Below, piece after piece: positions 44,101 through 54,400 of a stretch of 64,000 bases of DNA. This stretch comes from Verrucomicrobium sp. BvORR106 (lineage in GTDB: Bacteria; Verrucomicrobiota; Verrucomicrobiia; Verrucomicrobiales; Verrucomicrobiaceae), in assembly GCF_000739655.1 (NCBI RefSeq), contig NZ_BATR01000059.1, forward strand, positions 17,685 through 81,684, written 5' to 3'. The translations under genes were made by a program, and so were the position numbers. The notes beneath the pieces were generated by a model that was not told where the DNA came from, did not search any database, and saw nothing but the letters and a program-made list of their open reading frames with translations. How positions within the stretch are numbered: position 1 is the first letter of the stretch; each line of letters starts with the position of its first letter.

Positions 44101-46186
44101 CTGGGTGGAGGCAGCGGGACTGGTCCAACCTGCGGTGGCGGCGGAAGAGGTGCTGGCGGCTTTCGCGCGAGGCATGAACGGGGCACCGTCTTATGTGGCG
44201 GTGCCTTCCCTGTCGCGGTGGCTGGCGGCCCTGCCTGCCCCGGCACGGAAAGAGGTGCTGGTCTGGGCGGCACAGGTGCCCCCCGACAAACCGTGGAAGG
44301 AACTGGCGATTGAGCTGCAGCGAGCGGCGGTGTTTGTCAGGACTTTGAAAAGCAAGCCTGCGGAATCAGAGCTGGCGGCCGCCTTGGAGCACTATGCCCG
44401 GTGCGTCCAGGATGAGGCCGTGCCCTACCGCATACGGCTGGATCTTGCGGTGCATCTCTGCCGTTTCGATGCGGCGGCTTTGCCTCCCGCAATGGTGATG
44501 ACCGCAGCAGGGCTGGCGCTCCAGTCGTGGAAGAACGGAGATCTAAATGACGACGAGGGAATGGTCGCGGTGTTTGAGGCGTTCTCACACCTGCCTGAAG
44601 ACGAAGCCTGGCGGCGCCTCGCCAGGGGGATCATTGAACGCAGGGATCAGTTGATTGCCGAGGTGGGCAAGGGACAGAAATGGGGCAGTCCGACCGCAAA
44701 TCGCGTGGTGCTGGCCTTGTTGGCAAGGTTGAAAGACATGCCGGCCTTGCTGGCGTTAACCGACGACCGGGAAGGGATGACGGAGGACCGTCAGTTCGAG
44801 GTGGCAGTGCTCGCCCGCTATCAAGAACCCAGGCTCGCGGCCCGGGTGATGCGACGTGACTGGAAGTACCTGGCGGGGGAACCGGCTGTCAGGTTCGTGC
44901 CGCCAACGTGGAGTTTGCGCTGTCCGGAGCGGGAGGCCGCCGCGCTTTCGGCATTGTTCGCCCAAGATGTGCCTGACCTTGCCCTGCTCGGCAGGGCATT
45001 TTTGCTGCGATCGGCCCGCCCGGTCCCAGGGCTTGCGGGCGCCGACGAGGTCGGCTGGCGTGCGGCTGCCATGAAACTTGCCGCTGATATCGCCGCCACC
45101 CCACGCTCCGGCCGGGGCTTGCGGCCTCGGGTCAACCGGTTCCTGGTCGGGTTACACCCTGAAACCCTGATTCCACTGGCGGACAATCTGGCGGCCGATG
45201 CGGCGGAGGAGGCCTGGCAGGTGGGCGCAAGCATCTCGGAATTCGACTATGCGGACCGGGTCAAAGTCATCGCCACGCAGGACGCGATCCGGGTGTTGGA
45301 TGGTGATTTGGATGTCATGTCCGCGCAGATGAAACGTCTGGGGGCCATCATTTCTTCGACAACGAACTACGGTGCCCGCGAGGCGATGGACACGCAGGCA
45401 GTCTATCTCATGCAGCTGGTGACGACGGTGGCGGGCAATGCCCACAGGCTGACGTTGAAGCAGCGTGGTGAATGGATGATCAAGCTGGATCGAATGTTGC
45501 AGGGATTGGGCCACACAGCGGATGGGATCAGGATGTCGCATGCCTTACGTGGCACCTCCTGGATCGTGGATCGTTGGATGGAGGCCCAGGGCCTTCGGGA
45601 TCCCCAGCCGTGGGTCATTGAGGATCTGAGCGGAGGACGTACCGCATCCCTTAGAGCGGGCTTGAACGTCTTGGCGGAACTTGCCGCAGAGAGCCCCGGG
45701 GAGCGGACCAGGGAGTTGCGTGGCCGGCTCGCCATCGCCGTGGCTACGACGTCGGAGTTGTATCTTCCTGCCGGTGAGCGATGGAAGAACCTCTGCGACT
45801 TGATCCTTCCGAGCGGGATTGTGACGGAAGAGGAATTGGTGGCAATCAGTCCGGAGTTGCTTGTCGCTCTGCGACACAGTGGGAAGGCTGCCTTGGAACT
45901 CGCGGCCGTAGCCAACGAGCACGGGAATACAGAGATGGCGGCCCGCTTGCTGGAGATGGGATTGGGCGATCCTCAGATTTTCAACGAAGACACCTTGCCC
46001 ATTGGGCACTTTGACGCTGGCGAGCGGGCCGCCACTCGAAGGGCGCTGATCATTCGCCGGGCATCGCTGTTGATTGCCATGAATCAAGGGGAAGGGGCCC
46101 GACAGGTGCTCGCCATGTTGGCAGCGTCTCCACAGGACAAGGGGGTGTCCCGCCTGAGTCAGTTGGCGTCGGAAAGGGGGCGGTAA
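41105..46186 (+). CDS. giant exported protein A (1693 aa), first of three tandem paralogs
   Basis: An exported protein of 1693 residues. Signal peptide: a short n-region, hydrophobic W-S-I-S-A-I-L-P-V-A core, cleavage near L-S-A-K-E. The body is nearly all alpha-helical, rich in Ala, Leu, Glu and Arg, with no transmembrane segments after the leader, suggesting an alpha-solenoid (TPR/HEAT-like). A motif of the form R-x-P-x-x-F-G occurs at about residues 279, 525 and 797 and matches the same positions in the two downstream paralogs. Conserved C-terminal blocks include W-I-V-D-R-W-M-E. No domain is recognised. The start at ATG 41105 gives the signal; the frame is open 45 bases further up. Confidence 0.9.
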   Translation: MRCPSLFWSISAILPVATLSAKEFTPAELLQLARDRAEQGDLSNADSTLSGLLNHRPGELALWEKVIRMQTQWGSLDEAFKSARLLNLRSQLGGGSAKPLPLLIEVEGRLERELDALLSLTSSESDYPAGLVERLKLTVTFNPEKSAKVVEHLFTLLRTGVPGDPKAGDAAAGFLVKLGEVPELCATVLRLAEAATLTSQRDWCDEYAVKMMGSRAWDRPGCLAQFLACSPLTATVDQFLDLELPLRSEGTLLGVLAAELRNDYNIAWRREALQTLKAQTPPRFGVGLLLHLIEGRADGESLRQFLQANQKDLAGLTDRAASNLLAVLRSRHETLSSPLDPGLKALLAPLLAAEDWHLNTVRLEWRQAARIEEMKLTPAAARSLALATVRRLLVHDPALARDYLTDAARLMRDSDGLNELLIETAREPELLATVLKLAGGTRLALDPGWERRFLILAWTNETLVRQPERLAMVLEATGLLGSPQEVLRWWEEGKGAEKGFLATVIKDVSNKSRRSTALVAALEKRPEATFGRDMVMAFLKPNVKEQLLLAARKHRVALEDLPADLKARMASFLTRWVGSEVLLANAVPGFAEVLKVSLTDRTTEVLAELARLGEVSRGEDLYPRAAAELALVNAASGHPSEEMTGLARILADAMMIDPGEAGRVFRYVSSMVHAADRSAAERTADKRLGVFGLWLMAAMDHRKLHPLVQEELGKIVMQRADYFWVEKAEKRLLPPADFTEATRLVARLERAGVLAPGDEYQPLNLARYCTLLETLSRRLVEVPLPVRRETLKLLETRPERGFGTVVTIAFLQPTWQDADPGLAAVRPVLDYRPDEESLALRRALVKLFPEIEGSAEALSGNGTVAMLEKLHKKVTAREAQLSREPDKTPVVASTQTGRDETMAEMSRLMSRGEVSGVRQLFQGLINSAGPAQKTPPGEMVVWLCRERRRQRLLERCFENPLPPDVAGILLGSAALDESGQLGLVGTLLADDVAPALELAWVEAAGLVQPAVAAEEVLAAFARGMNGAPSYVAVPSLSRWLAALPAPARKEVLVWAAQVPPDKPWKELAIELQRAAVFVRTLKSKPAESELAAALEHYARCVQDEAVPYRIRLDLAVHLCRFDAAALPPAMVMTAAGLALQSWKNGDLNDDEGMVAVFEAFSHLPEDEAWRRLARGIIERRDQLIAEVGKGQKWGSPTANRVVLALLARLKDMPALLALTDDREGMTEDRQFEVAVLARYQEPRLAARVMRRDWKYLAGEPAVRFVPPTWSLRCPEREAAALSALFAQDVPDLALLGRAFLLRSARPVPGLAGADEVGWRAAAMKLAADIAATPRSGRGLRPRVNRFLVGLHPETLIPLADNLAADAAEEAWQVGASISEFDYADRVKVIATQDAIRVLDGDLDVMSAQMKRLGAIISSTTNYGAREAMDTQAVYLMQLVTTVAGNAHRLTLKQRGEWMIKLDRMLQGLGHTADGIRMSHALRGTSWIVDRWMEAQGLRDPQPWVIEDLSGGRTASLRAGLNVLAELAAESPGERTRELRGRLAIAVATTSELYLPAGERWKNLCDLILPSGIVTEEELVAISPELLVALRHSGKAALELAAVANEHGNTEMAARLLEMGLGDPQIFNEDTLPIGHFDAGERAATRRALIIRRASLLIAMNQGEGARQVLAMLAASPQDKGVSRLSQLASERGR

Positions 46187-46249
46187 ATTTTTTTCAGTTT
46201 TTTTCCAAGAAGAAGTTTGTGCGGATCGGTTGCTGCGTCTGGTGTTGGC

Positions 46250-46265
46250 GTGGTAAAAATTAGAA
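46250..46265 (+). promoter_or_regulatory. shared GTGGTAAAA element before giant gene B
   Basis: GTGGTAAAA at 46250-46258 sits exactly 7 bases before ATG 46266. The same 9-mer, at the same distance, precedes gene C (51426-51434). Gene A has a looser version (GGGGAAAA ending 7 bases before its ATG). It is not a standard Shine-Dalgarno and may be a translation signal retained after duplication. Confidence 0.5.
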
Positions 46266-49200
46266 ATGTCCGCCAAATATCTGATTTTGTGCAGCCTTTT
46301 GGGGCTTGGAGCGCCCTTGCTCCCGGCCAAGACACCCGCAGAAGAACTTGTGGAGGTCGAGGAACGGTACGCCCAGGATAAGCCGGAGTGGGCGGATTCC
46401 ATTGTTCGCGAGATCCTCGGCAATCATGATGCTGGGATTGAATGGTGGAAGAAGGCGATAGAGGCGCAGGTGAAGGCCGGCCGCGTGGTGGACGCTGCCA
46501 ACAACGCGGAGGTCGTGATGCTGCGGTGCAAAGGATCAGCCCTGCAGGCGGAGGGCAAGGCGATCTATGAGGGCGTGCTGCGGCAGATGGAGGCGGAACT
46601 CGACCGATTTCTGGCCTTCAAGTCATGGGGGGATGTTGACAAGGGTGCTCGCTGGTTTCGAGGTGAGCTTGCGAAGCTGATGCGCCGCATGGTGCGGGTA
46701 AATCCGGCCAAGACCAGAAAGGCGCTGGCACTGGCAGCAACGCTGGTGCAACAGAGTCCCGAAGAGGTGGCGAGAAAACAGAGCAACCGGCCGCGAGGGA
46801 GCTACAGCGATTTCCTGGCCCAGCTGGGGAATACGCCCGAACTTGCAGACGATGTGTTCCGTTTGGCAGACAAGGATGGGCTGATACGCGACAGGACCTG
46901 GGTATCGAGTTACGAGAGCTTCATGTCCAGCCAGGAGTGCTGGAGGGATGCATCACACGTGAGGGCAGTGTTCTCGTCGACTCCTTTCGTGGCGGAAGCC
47001 AAGGATTTCAGAGATTTCTTCCTTGGTGACAGCACTCTGATTGGGATGCTGATCAACCGCCTGAAGTGGTCTGATGATCGTGAACTCAAAGGTAGCGTCC
47101 TTCGTGACCTGGCAGCCCGAAAGCCCCGTGCGTTTGGTGCGGAGCTTGTAGAAACGATGCTGGTCGAAGACAGTCAGGGCACGTTGATGAAGGAATTCCT
47201 GGCGCGGAGGAAGCAGGATCTGTCCCTGTTGAGCCCTCAATCGGCGGCCGTGGTGGTGGCGTTGATTGCTTCGAAGTTCAATCAGATTGCTGTACCCGTC
47301 CCTCTCTCGCCCGAATGGGCAGACCGCATGAAACCTCTGCTGGAAGCTGAGTCCAAGTACCTGGAGGAGGTGATGACCCCGTGGCGGAAGGAGGCTGTGT
47401 CCGAGGTCATAAACCGGGGTTATGAGACCGCCCTGGATGAGGCGTCGTGGATTTTCCGGAGAACAGCATGCCGGGATCAGGAGAAGGCCGTGTTGTTTCT
47501 CGAACAGGCTGTCAAGCTGGCAGGAGCCCATGAGGCAGCATTTGGTGATCAGTTTTCCGCGGCCCTCATGCGCAAGGCCAATTCAATTCCTGAAACTCTG
47601 GCCCGCGTGATGAAGATCGCAGAAAGGGAAGGCCTTGGGGCGGGTGGTGGAGGGCGATCAGGCATGGTGTCTGCTGAGTTGAACCTCGATGAAGTGATGC
47701 GGGATCCGCAGCGGCTGGTGGCCTATCTCGACGCGGCGGGTCTGCTGGGAGACGTGAAAAAGTTTACGGCGGCGTGGCGGCCTGATGAACCGTTCGAGCA
47801 CGGGGTGGTGAAGCGGCTGGCGACCAAGCTTCCCGGACGCAAGGACGCTGCAGATGGGGTGTGCAAGCTGCTGGCACAGCGGCAGCCACGCACCTTTGGC
47901 ACGGAGGTGGTGCTCATGCTGTTGACGCCCGCGGGCGATTTGGGGCTGCCGCAAGTGTTGCGTGACTACCAGGGTGAGATCTCGGCACTGCCGGCTGACT
48001 TGCAGGAGGAAATGGCCCGCTTTGGCATGGCACTCTGTCGCGATCTGGGCGGCCTCGCTCAAGCCCTGCCTAATTCAGAAGCGGCTTTGAAGGCCCGTCA
48101 GGCGGAGGTCCAGTCAGCGGCGACTCAAGACGTAGAGAAGATTCTGAACGCGACGGACCCGAAAAAGTACTTCGCCCAGATCGCTGGAGGGTATCCTTAT
48201 ATGAGGCTGCTAACGAGCGCTCCGTCTGAGGAAATGGTGCAAATGACAAGGTCGCTCGCGATCGTTGCCGAGTTCGATGCAAAGAAAGCGGGTGCAGCCC
48301 TCAAGAAGTACACCGAGATGCTGGCTGCTGCCGATCCCATGCGGGTGGAGCCGGATCAACGGATCAACTTCAGTTCGACTGGGCCATGGCTGGCCGCCTG
48401 TCTGGGGAATCCCAGGCTCTTGCGTTGGGTGAACGAAGCTGTCCTCACGATCAGTCGGGTGGAGAACTACTATTGGAACAAATGCGTAGAAGACTCGCTT
48501 TTTCCTGACCGTGCATTCGCGAGCCTTCGAACCACGGTGCAGCTCTTGAAGAATCACGAGCTGCTGGTAGCTGCAACTGACTTTGCCCCAATGGTGTGGG
48601 GGCGACGCCGGAGCACGTTGCAGATGGTCGTCACGAAGCTGCGCAACCAGCCTCCTGCGCTCAAAGACGAACTGGTGAAGCACTTGCAATCCCGAGGCAC
48701 GTTGAACTTTGGTGAAACGGTGATCGTGGCTGCCTGCCTGCCCAATTGGAAAAGCGGGACGGATCTCCTCCGATCCAAAGAGTCTGAGATGGCCTTGCTG
48801 TCCCCTCCGGTCCGCGAGATGGTGCAGGAGTTGCTTGGAGCTTCCAGTGCTGGAGGAGGGCCCGGAGGGGCGCCACCAACAACAACTTCCACGGGAGGTG
48901 GGAGCAGCGGACCTCCAGCGGGATGGCCGGGATCTGGTTCTGCTGAAGAAACGGTGTCGGCAGAGGGAGTGGAAAAATACCTGGGCTCGGGCGACCTGGC
49001 GGGTGCGGCTAAGGAGCTCGACACATTGTTGGCAGGGGCATCACCGGGGCCGGTGCAGGAGCCGCATCTTGTGGCGACCTTTAATACGAATGCTTCAGGT
49101 GCGCCGAAAAAGATCGAAGCCCTTTTGAAACAACCTGGGAATGTCCGGACCGCCGGATTGCTCCTGGCCAGACTTCAGGCAGATCATGATGGGACTCTGG

Positions 49201-51374
49201 GTGTCCCTGGTCCGACGACGATCTCCTTGATGGCGGCTGCTCTGGAAGGGGCGTGGATGAGGTCTGGCGGACTCGTCGAACCGGTGGCGGCCACCAAGGG
49301 CGTCTTGTCTGACTTCACAGTGGCCCTGAAAGAAGGGCAGGGCGAGCTGCCCTCCACCGTGTATCTGGAGTTCCTGAAGCGGCTGCCAGACCATAGCCGT
49401 CAGGCAGTGCTGGCATGGGCGGAGAAAACGGACGCGGGCTCGCCGCAGCACGCCCAGGCACAAGCCATGGTGGCAGCCTGGTCGCTGAAGGAGGGCGCAT
49501 CTGGCAGGAAGCGATCAGGCGGCACGGGCCAATGGGAGCGCATCTCCCAATTCGTGAACAACCCCGCGGCTTCCGCCCGGGCACGTTTTGGCGTGGCAGC
49601 GTACTGGTGTCGCGAGGCTCCGGAAGCAGTTCCCGCAACGGTGGTGGTGCCTGCCGCCAGGCTCGGGCTGCAATTCTGGGCCCGGGATGAGTACTTTCAT
49701 GAACCCGACCTGTCTGGCGTTTTGATCCGCTTCGGCGCAGCAGAGGGTGGGAAGGAATGGGACGACGTGGCCGGGCAGTTCCAGTCGGAGTGGGAGCGGC
49801 GCACCTTCGCCATGAAGAACGGGCGCAGCCGCAGCAACAACATGGATGCCATTCATGCCTCGATCTCCATCCTGGCCCGGATGGGAAGGGAAACGGACTT
49901 GGACTTGATGTTTGAGACCTACAAGTACTCGGTGGCGGAGGATCTGTGGCCTGTGGCGTTGATGGTGCAGCAGGGGATGATCGAGGCGGCCGCGTCCAGG
50001 CTCAGGGGAAACTGGGCAGTCCTGACGGGAGTGCCGCTTGGATCCGCGAAAACACCGCTGCTGCCGATGCCTTCACCCGAACGGGTGGCTGCATTCGTCA
50101 AGGCCTTTGGTCCGGGAGAAAAGGAGCTGGCCCTGCTGGCAGAGCAGGTCCTTTTGTCCGGTGGCGTGGTGCGGCAGGTTGACCGGAGCGAGATTTTTTC
50201 CGGCGAAGGTGAACAGCGCATGGAGAACCTTGCACAGCGGGCGGCTGAGATGCCGGTGACAGACCGCAAGCTGCGCCGGGTGTTGCATGCTCGCATCGTG
50301 CAGGCATCACCCAAGTGTCTCAGTATATTGGCGGCGCATATCAAGGAGGATGTCAGCGATGCCGTTCTCAATCTGGAGAGCTATGGACCGAGCCGGGCTG
50401 GCGTGTGGCCGGTGGAAGTCATGGCGATGGATGCTGCGCTCAAGGTGCTGGCCCGCGATGACACTGCCGTCTCGGAGAACCTCCAACTGGTCAAGGACGC
50501 CATCCGTCGGAAGCCGTCTTTGGGGAGTGCGACAAGGGAGATTGCCATGGGAGCCTATCTGCTGAGGGTGATGGAGTGTGTGGCGCATGAGGTTCCCAAC
50601 CTTGCGAAAGAACGAAGGAAGGCACTGTTTGAGCCCATTCTGCTGGAACTGAAGCGGGCGGAAAACATCACCCCGGGCTCGGGATTGCACGGAGCCCACT
50701 GGCTGGTGATGTGGTGGATGGAGGGGACAGGTCAGGAGGTGGTGGGTCTGCCCTCAGTGCGCTCAACCTTCCGCTCTCAAGCTGATCTTCTGGGCCGCGT
50801 CAGGCTCATCATGCAGCGGATGGTGGGCAAAGGTGATTCCCGCTTGCCGCAACCTGACCGGATCAAGCTCATGATGGCGGCCATGAACCGGCCAGAATTC
50901 CAGGCAGACGTGACTCCTCAAGGCAATGTGTCGCCTGCCTTGGAGAGTCTCTACTTTTTGCTCAGTCCGGAGGAGATACTGCAGTTTGGAAGTGAGCTTT
51001 CTGCAGGATGCAAGACAGGTGGTCGCAAGACTTATGAGATGGCGATGATTGCCATGAGCCAGGGGAAGGATGACACGGCCCTGGCTTTGCTGAAGCTTGC
51101 GGAAAACGAAGTCAATGTGGGGCCCAATGGCGAGTTCCGGTATGCACCACGATCCGCCATGCGCAAGCCTCCGCCGTTCTTCTCACCTCCCCGGCCGGGT
51201 ACGAAGATTGGCTGGTCCACCGAGTGGGTCTATGAAGAGCAGGTGGTGGCTTTGCTGCGGCTCCACCGCAACGAAGATGCTGCAGCCGCGCTGAACACGG
51301 TGGCTGATGCGCCATTCCTGACCCCCATGAAAGCTGGGCTTGCCAAGATCGTGGCGGACCGGGCCAAGCCGTAG
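46266..51374 (+). CDS. giant exported protein B (1702 aa), second tandem paralog
   Basis: A 1702-residue paralog of protein A. It has a signal peptide (L-I-L-C-S-L-L-G-L-G core, L-L-P-A-K cleavage) followed by helical repeats. The R-x-P-x-x-F-G type motifs lie near residues 285, 539 and 810. A 35-residue Gly/Pro/Ser/Thr linker (about 859-895, at 48840-48950) separates an N-terminal lobe from a C-terminal one, marking a domain boundary. The C-terminal half shares L-G-V-P-G-P, Y-W-C-R and W-L-V-M-W-W-M with its neighbours. No domain recognised. The gene follows A by 79 bases. Confidence 0.9.
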   Translation: MSAKYLILCSLLGLGAPLLPAKTPAEELVEVEERYAQDKPEWADSIVREILGNHDAGIEWWKKAIEAQVKAGRVVDAANNAEVVMLRCKGSALQAEGKAIYEGVLRQMEAELDRFLAFKSWGDVDKGARWFRGELAKLMRRMVRVNPAKTRKALALAATLVQQSPEEVARKQSNRPRGSYSDFLAQLGNTPELADDVFRLADKDGLIRDRTWVSSYESFMSSQECWRDASHVRAVFSSTPFVAEAKDFRDFFLGDSTLIGMLINRLKWSDDRELKGSVLRDLAARKPRAFGAELVETMLVEDSQGTLMKEFLARRKQDLSLLSPQSAAVVVALIASKFNQIAVPVPLSPEWADRMKPLLEAESKYLEEVMTPWRKEAVSEVINRGYETALDEASWIFRRTACRDQEKAVLFLEQAVKLAGAHEAAFGDQFSAALMRKANSIPETLARVMKIAEREGLGAGGGGRSGMVSAELNLDEVMRDPQRLVAYLDAAGLLGDVKKFTAAWRPDEPFEHGVVKRLATKLPGRKDAADGVCKLLAQRQPRTFGTEVVLMLLTPAGDLGLPQVLRDYQGEISALPADLQEEMARFGMALCRDLGGLAQALPNSEAALKARQAEVQSAATQDVEKILNATDPKKYFAQIAGGYPYMRLLTSAPSEEMVQMTRSLAIVAEFDAKKAGAALKKYTEMLAAADPMRVEPDQRINFSSTGPWLAACLGNPRLLRWVNEAVLTISRVENYYWNKCVEDSLFPDRAFASLRTTVQLLKNHELLVAATDFAPMVWGRRRSTLQMVVTKLRNQPPALKDELVKHLQSRGTLNFGETVIVAACLPNWKSGTDLLRSKESEMALLSPPVREMVQELLGASSAGGGPGGAPPTTTSTGGGSSGPPAGWPGSGSAEETVSAEGVEKYLGSGDLAGAAKELDTLLAGASPGPVQEPHLVATFNTNASGAPKKIEALLKQPGNVRTAGLLLARLQADHDGTLGVPGPTTISLMAAALEGAWMRSGGLVEPVAATKGVLSDFTVALKEGQGELPSTVYLEFLKRLPDHSRQAVLAWAEKTDAGSPQHAQAQAMVAAWSLKEGASGRKRSGGTGQWERISQFVNNPAASARARFGVAAYWCREAPEAVPATVVVPAARLGLQFWARDEYFHEPDLSGVLIRFGAAEGGKEWDDVAGQFQSEWERRTFAMKNGRSRSNNMDAIHASISILARMGRETDLDLMFETYKYSVAEDLWPVALMVQQGMIEAAASRLRGNWAVLTGVPLGSAKTPLLPMPSPERVAAFVKAFGPGEKELALLAEQVLLSGGVVRQVDRSEIFSGEGEQRMENLAQRAAEMPVTDRKLRRVLHARIVQASPKCLSILAAHIKEDVSDAVLNLESYGPSRAGVWPVEVMAMDAALKVLARDDTAVSENLQLVKDAIRRKPSLGSATREIAMGAYLLRVMECVAHEVPNLAKERRKALFEPILLELKRAENITPGSGLHGAHWLVMWWMEGTGQEVVGLPSVRSTFRSQADLLGRVRLIMQRMVGKGDSRLPQPDRIKLMMAAMNRPEFQADVTPQGNVSPALESLYFLLSPEEILQFGSELSAGCKTGGRKTYEMAMIAMSQGKDDTALALLKLAENEVNVGPNGEFRYAPRSAMRKPPPFFSPPRPGTKIGWSTEWVYEEQVVALLRLHRNEDAAAALNTVADAPFLTPMKAGLAKIVADRAKP

Positions 51375-51425
51375 CTTCAGGTCTGACGTGAACGGTGCTC
51401 ATGCATTGCGTGTTCCGGTTTGCCT

Positions 51426-51441
51426 GTGGTAAAACCGGGAC
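51426..51441 (+). promoter_or_regulatory. shared GTGGTAAAA element before giant gene C
   Basis: Identical GTGGTAAAA at 51426-51434, again 7 bases before ATG 51442. Conservation of both sequence and spacing between two paralogs whose surrounding intergenic bases differ suggests selection rather than chance. Confidence 0.5.
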
Positions 51442-54400
51442 ATGCGATTTTTCACATGCTTCCTGAGCACCTGGTTGCTGGCTGCGGCACTGAGCGCGGC
51501 TGAGACACCTGAGGCCGATTTGCAAAAGGCCCAGGAGCAGATCGCCGCTGGGAAACCGCAGGAGGCGGCGCGTACTCTGGACCAGCTGATGGAACGCAAG
51601 GACCTGGAGGATGCGATTCGGGAGCGGGTGATCCGGGTGCAATTGGAAGGCCATCTTTTGGACGATGCCGCCAGGAACGCGGAAAGGCTGGTGAAGCGCT
51701 CCGGCCAGTCGCCGCCCAAACTCGCGCATCAGAAACTTCTGGAAGAGGTGATGGCGGGTCACATCAAGGAGATGGATCGAATCCTCGCCCTGAAGACATG
51801 GGCGGATGTGGGACAGAGCGAGTATGACTTCAACACCGGCCTGCCCAAGGTGATGCGCCGCGCTGTGAGGGTGGACCGGGGCAAAACGGAGGCGGTGCTC
51901 AAGCACGCTTATGCCCTGCTGAAACAGAGCCCGGAAGAACAGAACGCCATCCAGGCTGGCAGTGGGGATGGCCCGGCAAACCAGTACCTGATGAAGATGG
52001 GATGTGTGCCCCAGCTCATGCGCCAGGTGCTTGATCTGGCCGATGCTTCAGGGATCTCACGCGTGCCAGACTGGACCTCCATGTACATCGCCCAGATGCA
52101 GGGAGAGCAGGAGATGAGAGACCCCGCGCATGCACTCAGCATCCTTCAGGGAACTCCCGTTGTGGCGGAAGTGGGTGAGTTCAGAGACATCGCCTTGCGG
52201 GGATCTTCGTGGGAAACGGCGTTGGGCGAGATCGCCTCCTGGTTCCGCTGGGACCAGTACAGTGACCTGAAGAAGCAGGTGCTGACTGATCTGGCCTCCC
52301 GCCAGCCCCGCACCTTTGGCTCGGAGCTCACGGAATGCCTCATCGGTGATGAGGACGACAACCGGATGATGACGGCCTTCCTCAAACGGCGTCGTGAAGA
52401 CCTGGGCCGGTTGACGGATGAGGGTGCGAGCAATCTGCTCGCGCTGCTGGGTACGAGGTATTACGCCATCACGTCCCCGGCACCGCTTGATCCGGCGTTA
52501 AAAGAGCTGCTGAATCCTCTCCTTGAAGCAGAGAACTGGCATCTGGACTCTGTCCGGTTCACCTGGCAGAAGTTGAAGGGGTTCGATGAACTCAAGCTGG
52601 ATCCGCATTCTGCGGCATTGGAGGCACATCACATCTTCCGTCGGCTGGCGGTCCGGGATCGCGGTCTGGCCCAGCAGTTTCTTGAGGACGGGTTGCGGCT
52701 CTTCCGGACCTTGCCGGGCAAGGATGGCGAGAACGGGGCCAAGGCATTGCTGCAGGAGGCGGCAGAAGAGCCTGAGATGCTGGAGGCGGTGCTCAAGCTC
52801 GCTGCACGCGAAGGCTTCACCCAGCAGGGAGACTGGCTGTCCACCACCTTGTTCCGGGCCTGGCGTCCGGGGGATCATGTGGATCAGCCGCAGCGCCTGA
52901 TCACGTTTCTGGAGGCGGCCGGCACCTTGGGGAATGCCAGTGACTTTACCCGGTACTGGCGTGTTGATGAGCCGCATGACAAAGGTTTTGTGAAACGCAT
53001 CCTGAGCACCTTCGCTGGCCGCCCCAGTGCGGGGAAAGTCTTCCTTCCCGTGTTGATGGCCCGCCAGCCCCGCACGTTCGGGGCGGATGTACTGCAAGCG
53101 TTGCTCAATCCGGTGTATGAGCGGAACCTGACCCAAGTGGTGGCACAATACCGGACGGAGCTGGAAGCGCTGCCTGCGGATCGTCAGGCGGAGTTGGCCC
53201 GCTTTCTGTCTCTCTGGGTTCGAGACCTGGATGCTCTGGCTCTGGCGGTTCCCGGACTCGCGACCGGGCTGAAGCTGCATCAGTCAGAGAAGGCTGAATC
53301 GGCACAGAGCCTGGTGGATCGCATCCTCAATGCCGCGCAGATGAAGGAGCTCTTTGAGGGCGCTTCGCCCCACGACATGGAGATGCGCTCTGGTACAGGG
53401 TTGCCATCGGGCCGTTCCGGGGCCGTCATGACGAGGGCTGCAGAAGCCATCGCTGCCGTTCACACGAAGGATCCCAAGCGGGCTGGGGAAGCATTCCAGA
53501 AGCTGACCCAACTGGTCGAGAGCAGCGACAACATGAGCCTGCCTGCCACCATGAGACTTCAAAGCGGCTCTGTGGGCGCCTGGCTGCTGGTCGCGGCGGA
53601 CCACCCGCAACTCCTGCCGTGGGTGGTGCAAACCGCGACCCGGATCTCTGCCAATCCCGAGTTCATCTGGCTGCAGCGGGTGGAGGAGCGAATGTTTCCG
53701 GTGGCAGGTTTCCTCGATCCCAAGGTCGCCGTGCGGTTGCTGGAGAAGTACCAGCTGCTGGTGCAGGTTGACCAGTTTTCCCCGCTGGTCTTTGCCCCGG
53801 GGCGACATCAGGCGGAGATGGTGGTGAGGCGCATTCGCGCCCTTTCCCCGGAGGCCCGTGCGGCATTTGCTGTTGAACTTCAGAAGCGCCAGCCCGCCAC
53901 GTTCGGTGCCGACTTCTTCGCCTCGTTGTGCCAGAATGACCTCCAGAAGGCCGCTGGGGTGCTGAATGCCAGATCGGCGGATATCGAGCGTGCGGATGGC
54001 GGCAGGAAGCAGATGCTGCTGCTTTCCCTGAACAGCGTCTTCCCCGGACTGCTCAAGGAAAAATTTGAGATGCCGCGCGAAGGGGCGCTGGGGCTGCTCC
54101 TGAAGCACGAGGATGAGCTGGAACTGAAGTATCTGGAGGCGTTTCGTGCTCGCACCGCGCCGGGTTCGATGTTGCAACCACTGAGGGGAGTCTCCTCTGT
54201 GACTGGCAGGGAGCTCCGCAGGCTGCTCGATGCTGGAGACCGGGCGACGGCGGAGACCTTCTTCGAAACGTCGGTGACGAGTGGATCCTCCCCGTCCCGG
54301 ACCGAGCCTCATCGCATGGCCGTGTTCGTGCTCAATCCGGTGATGGCATCCACCCGGGTGCAGACGTTGTTGCGCGACGGGCGCGCCCGGATGGCGGGGT

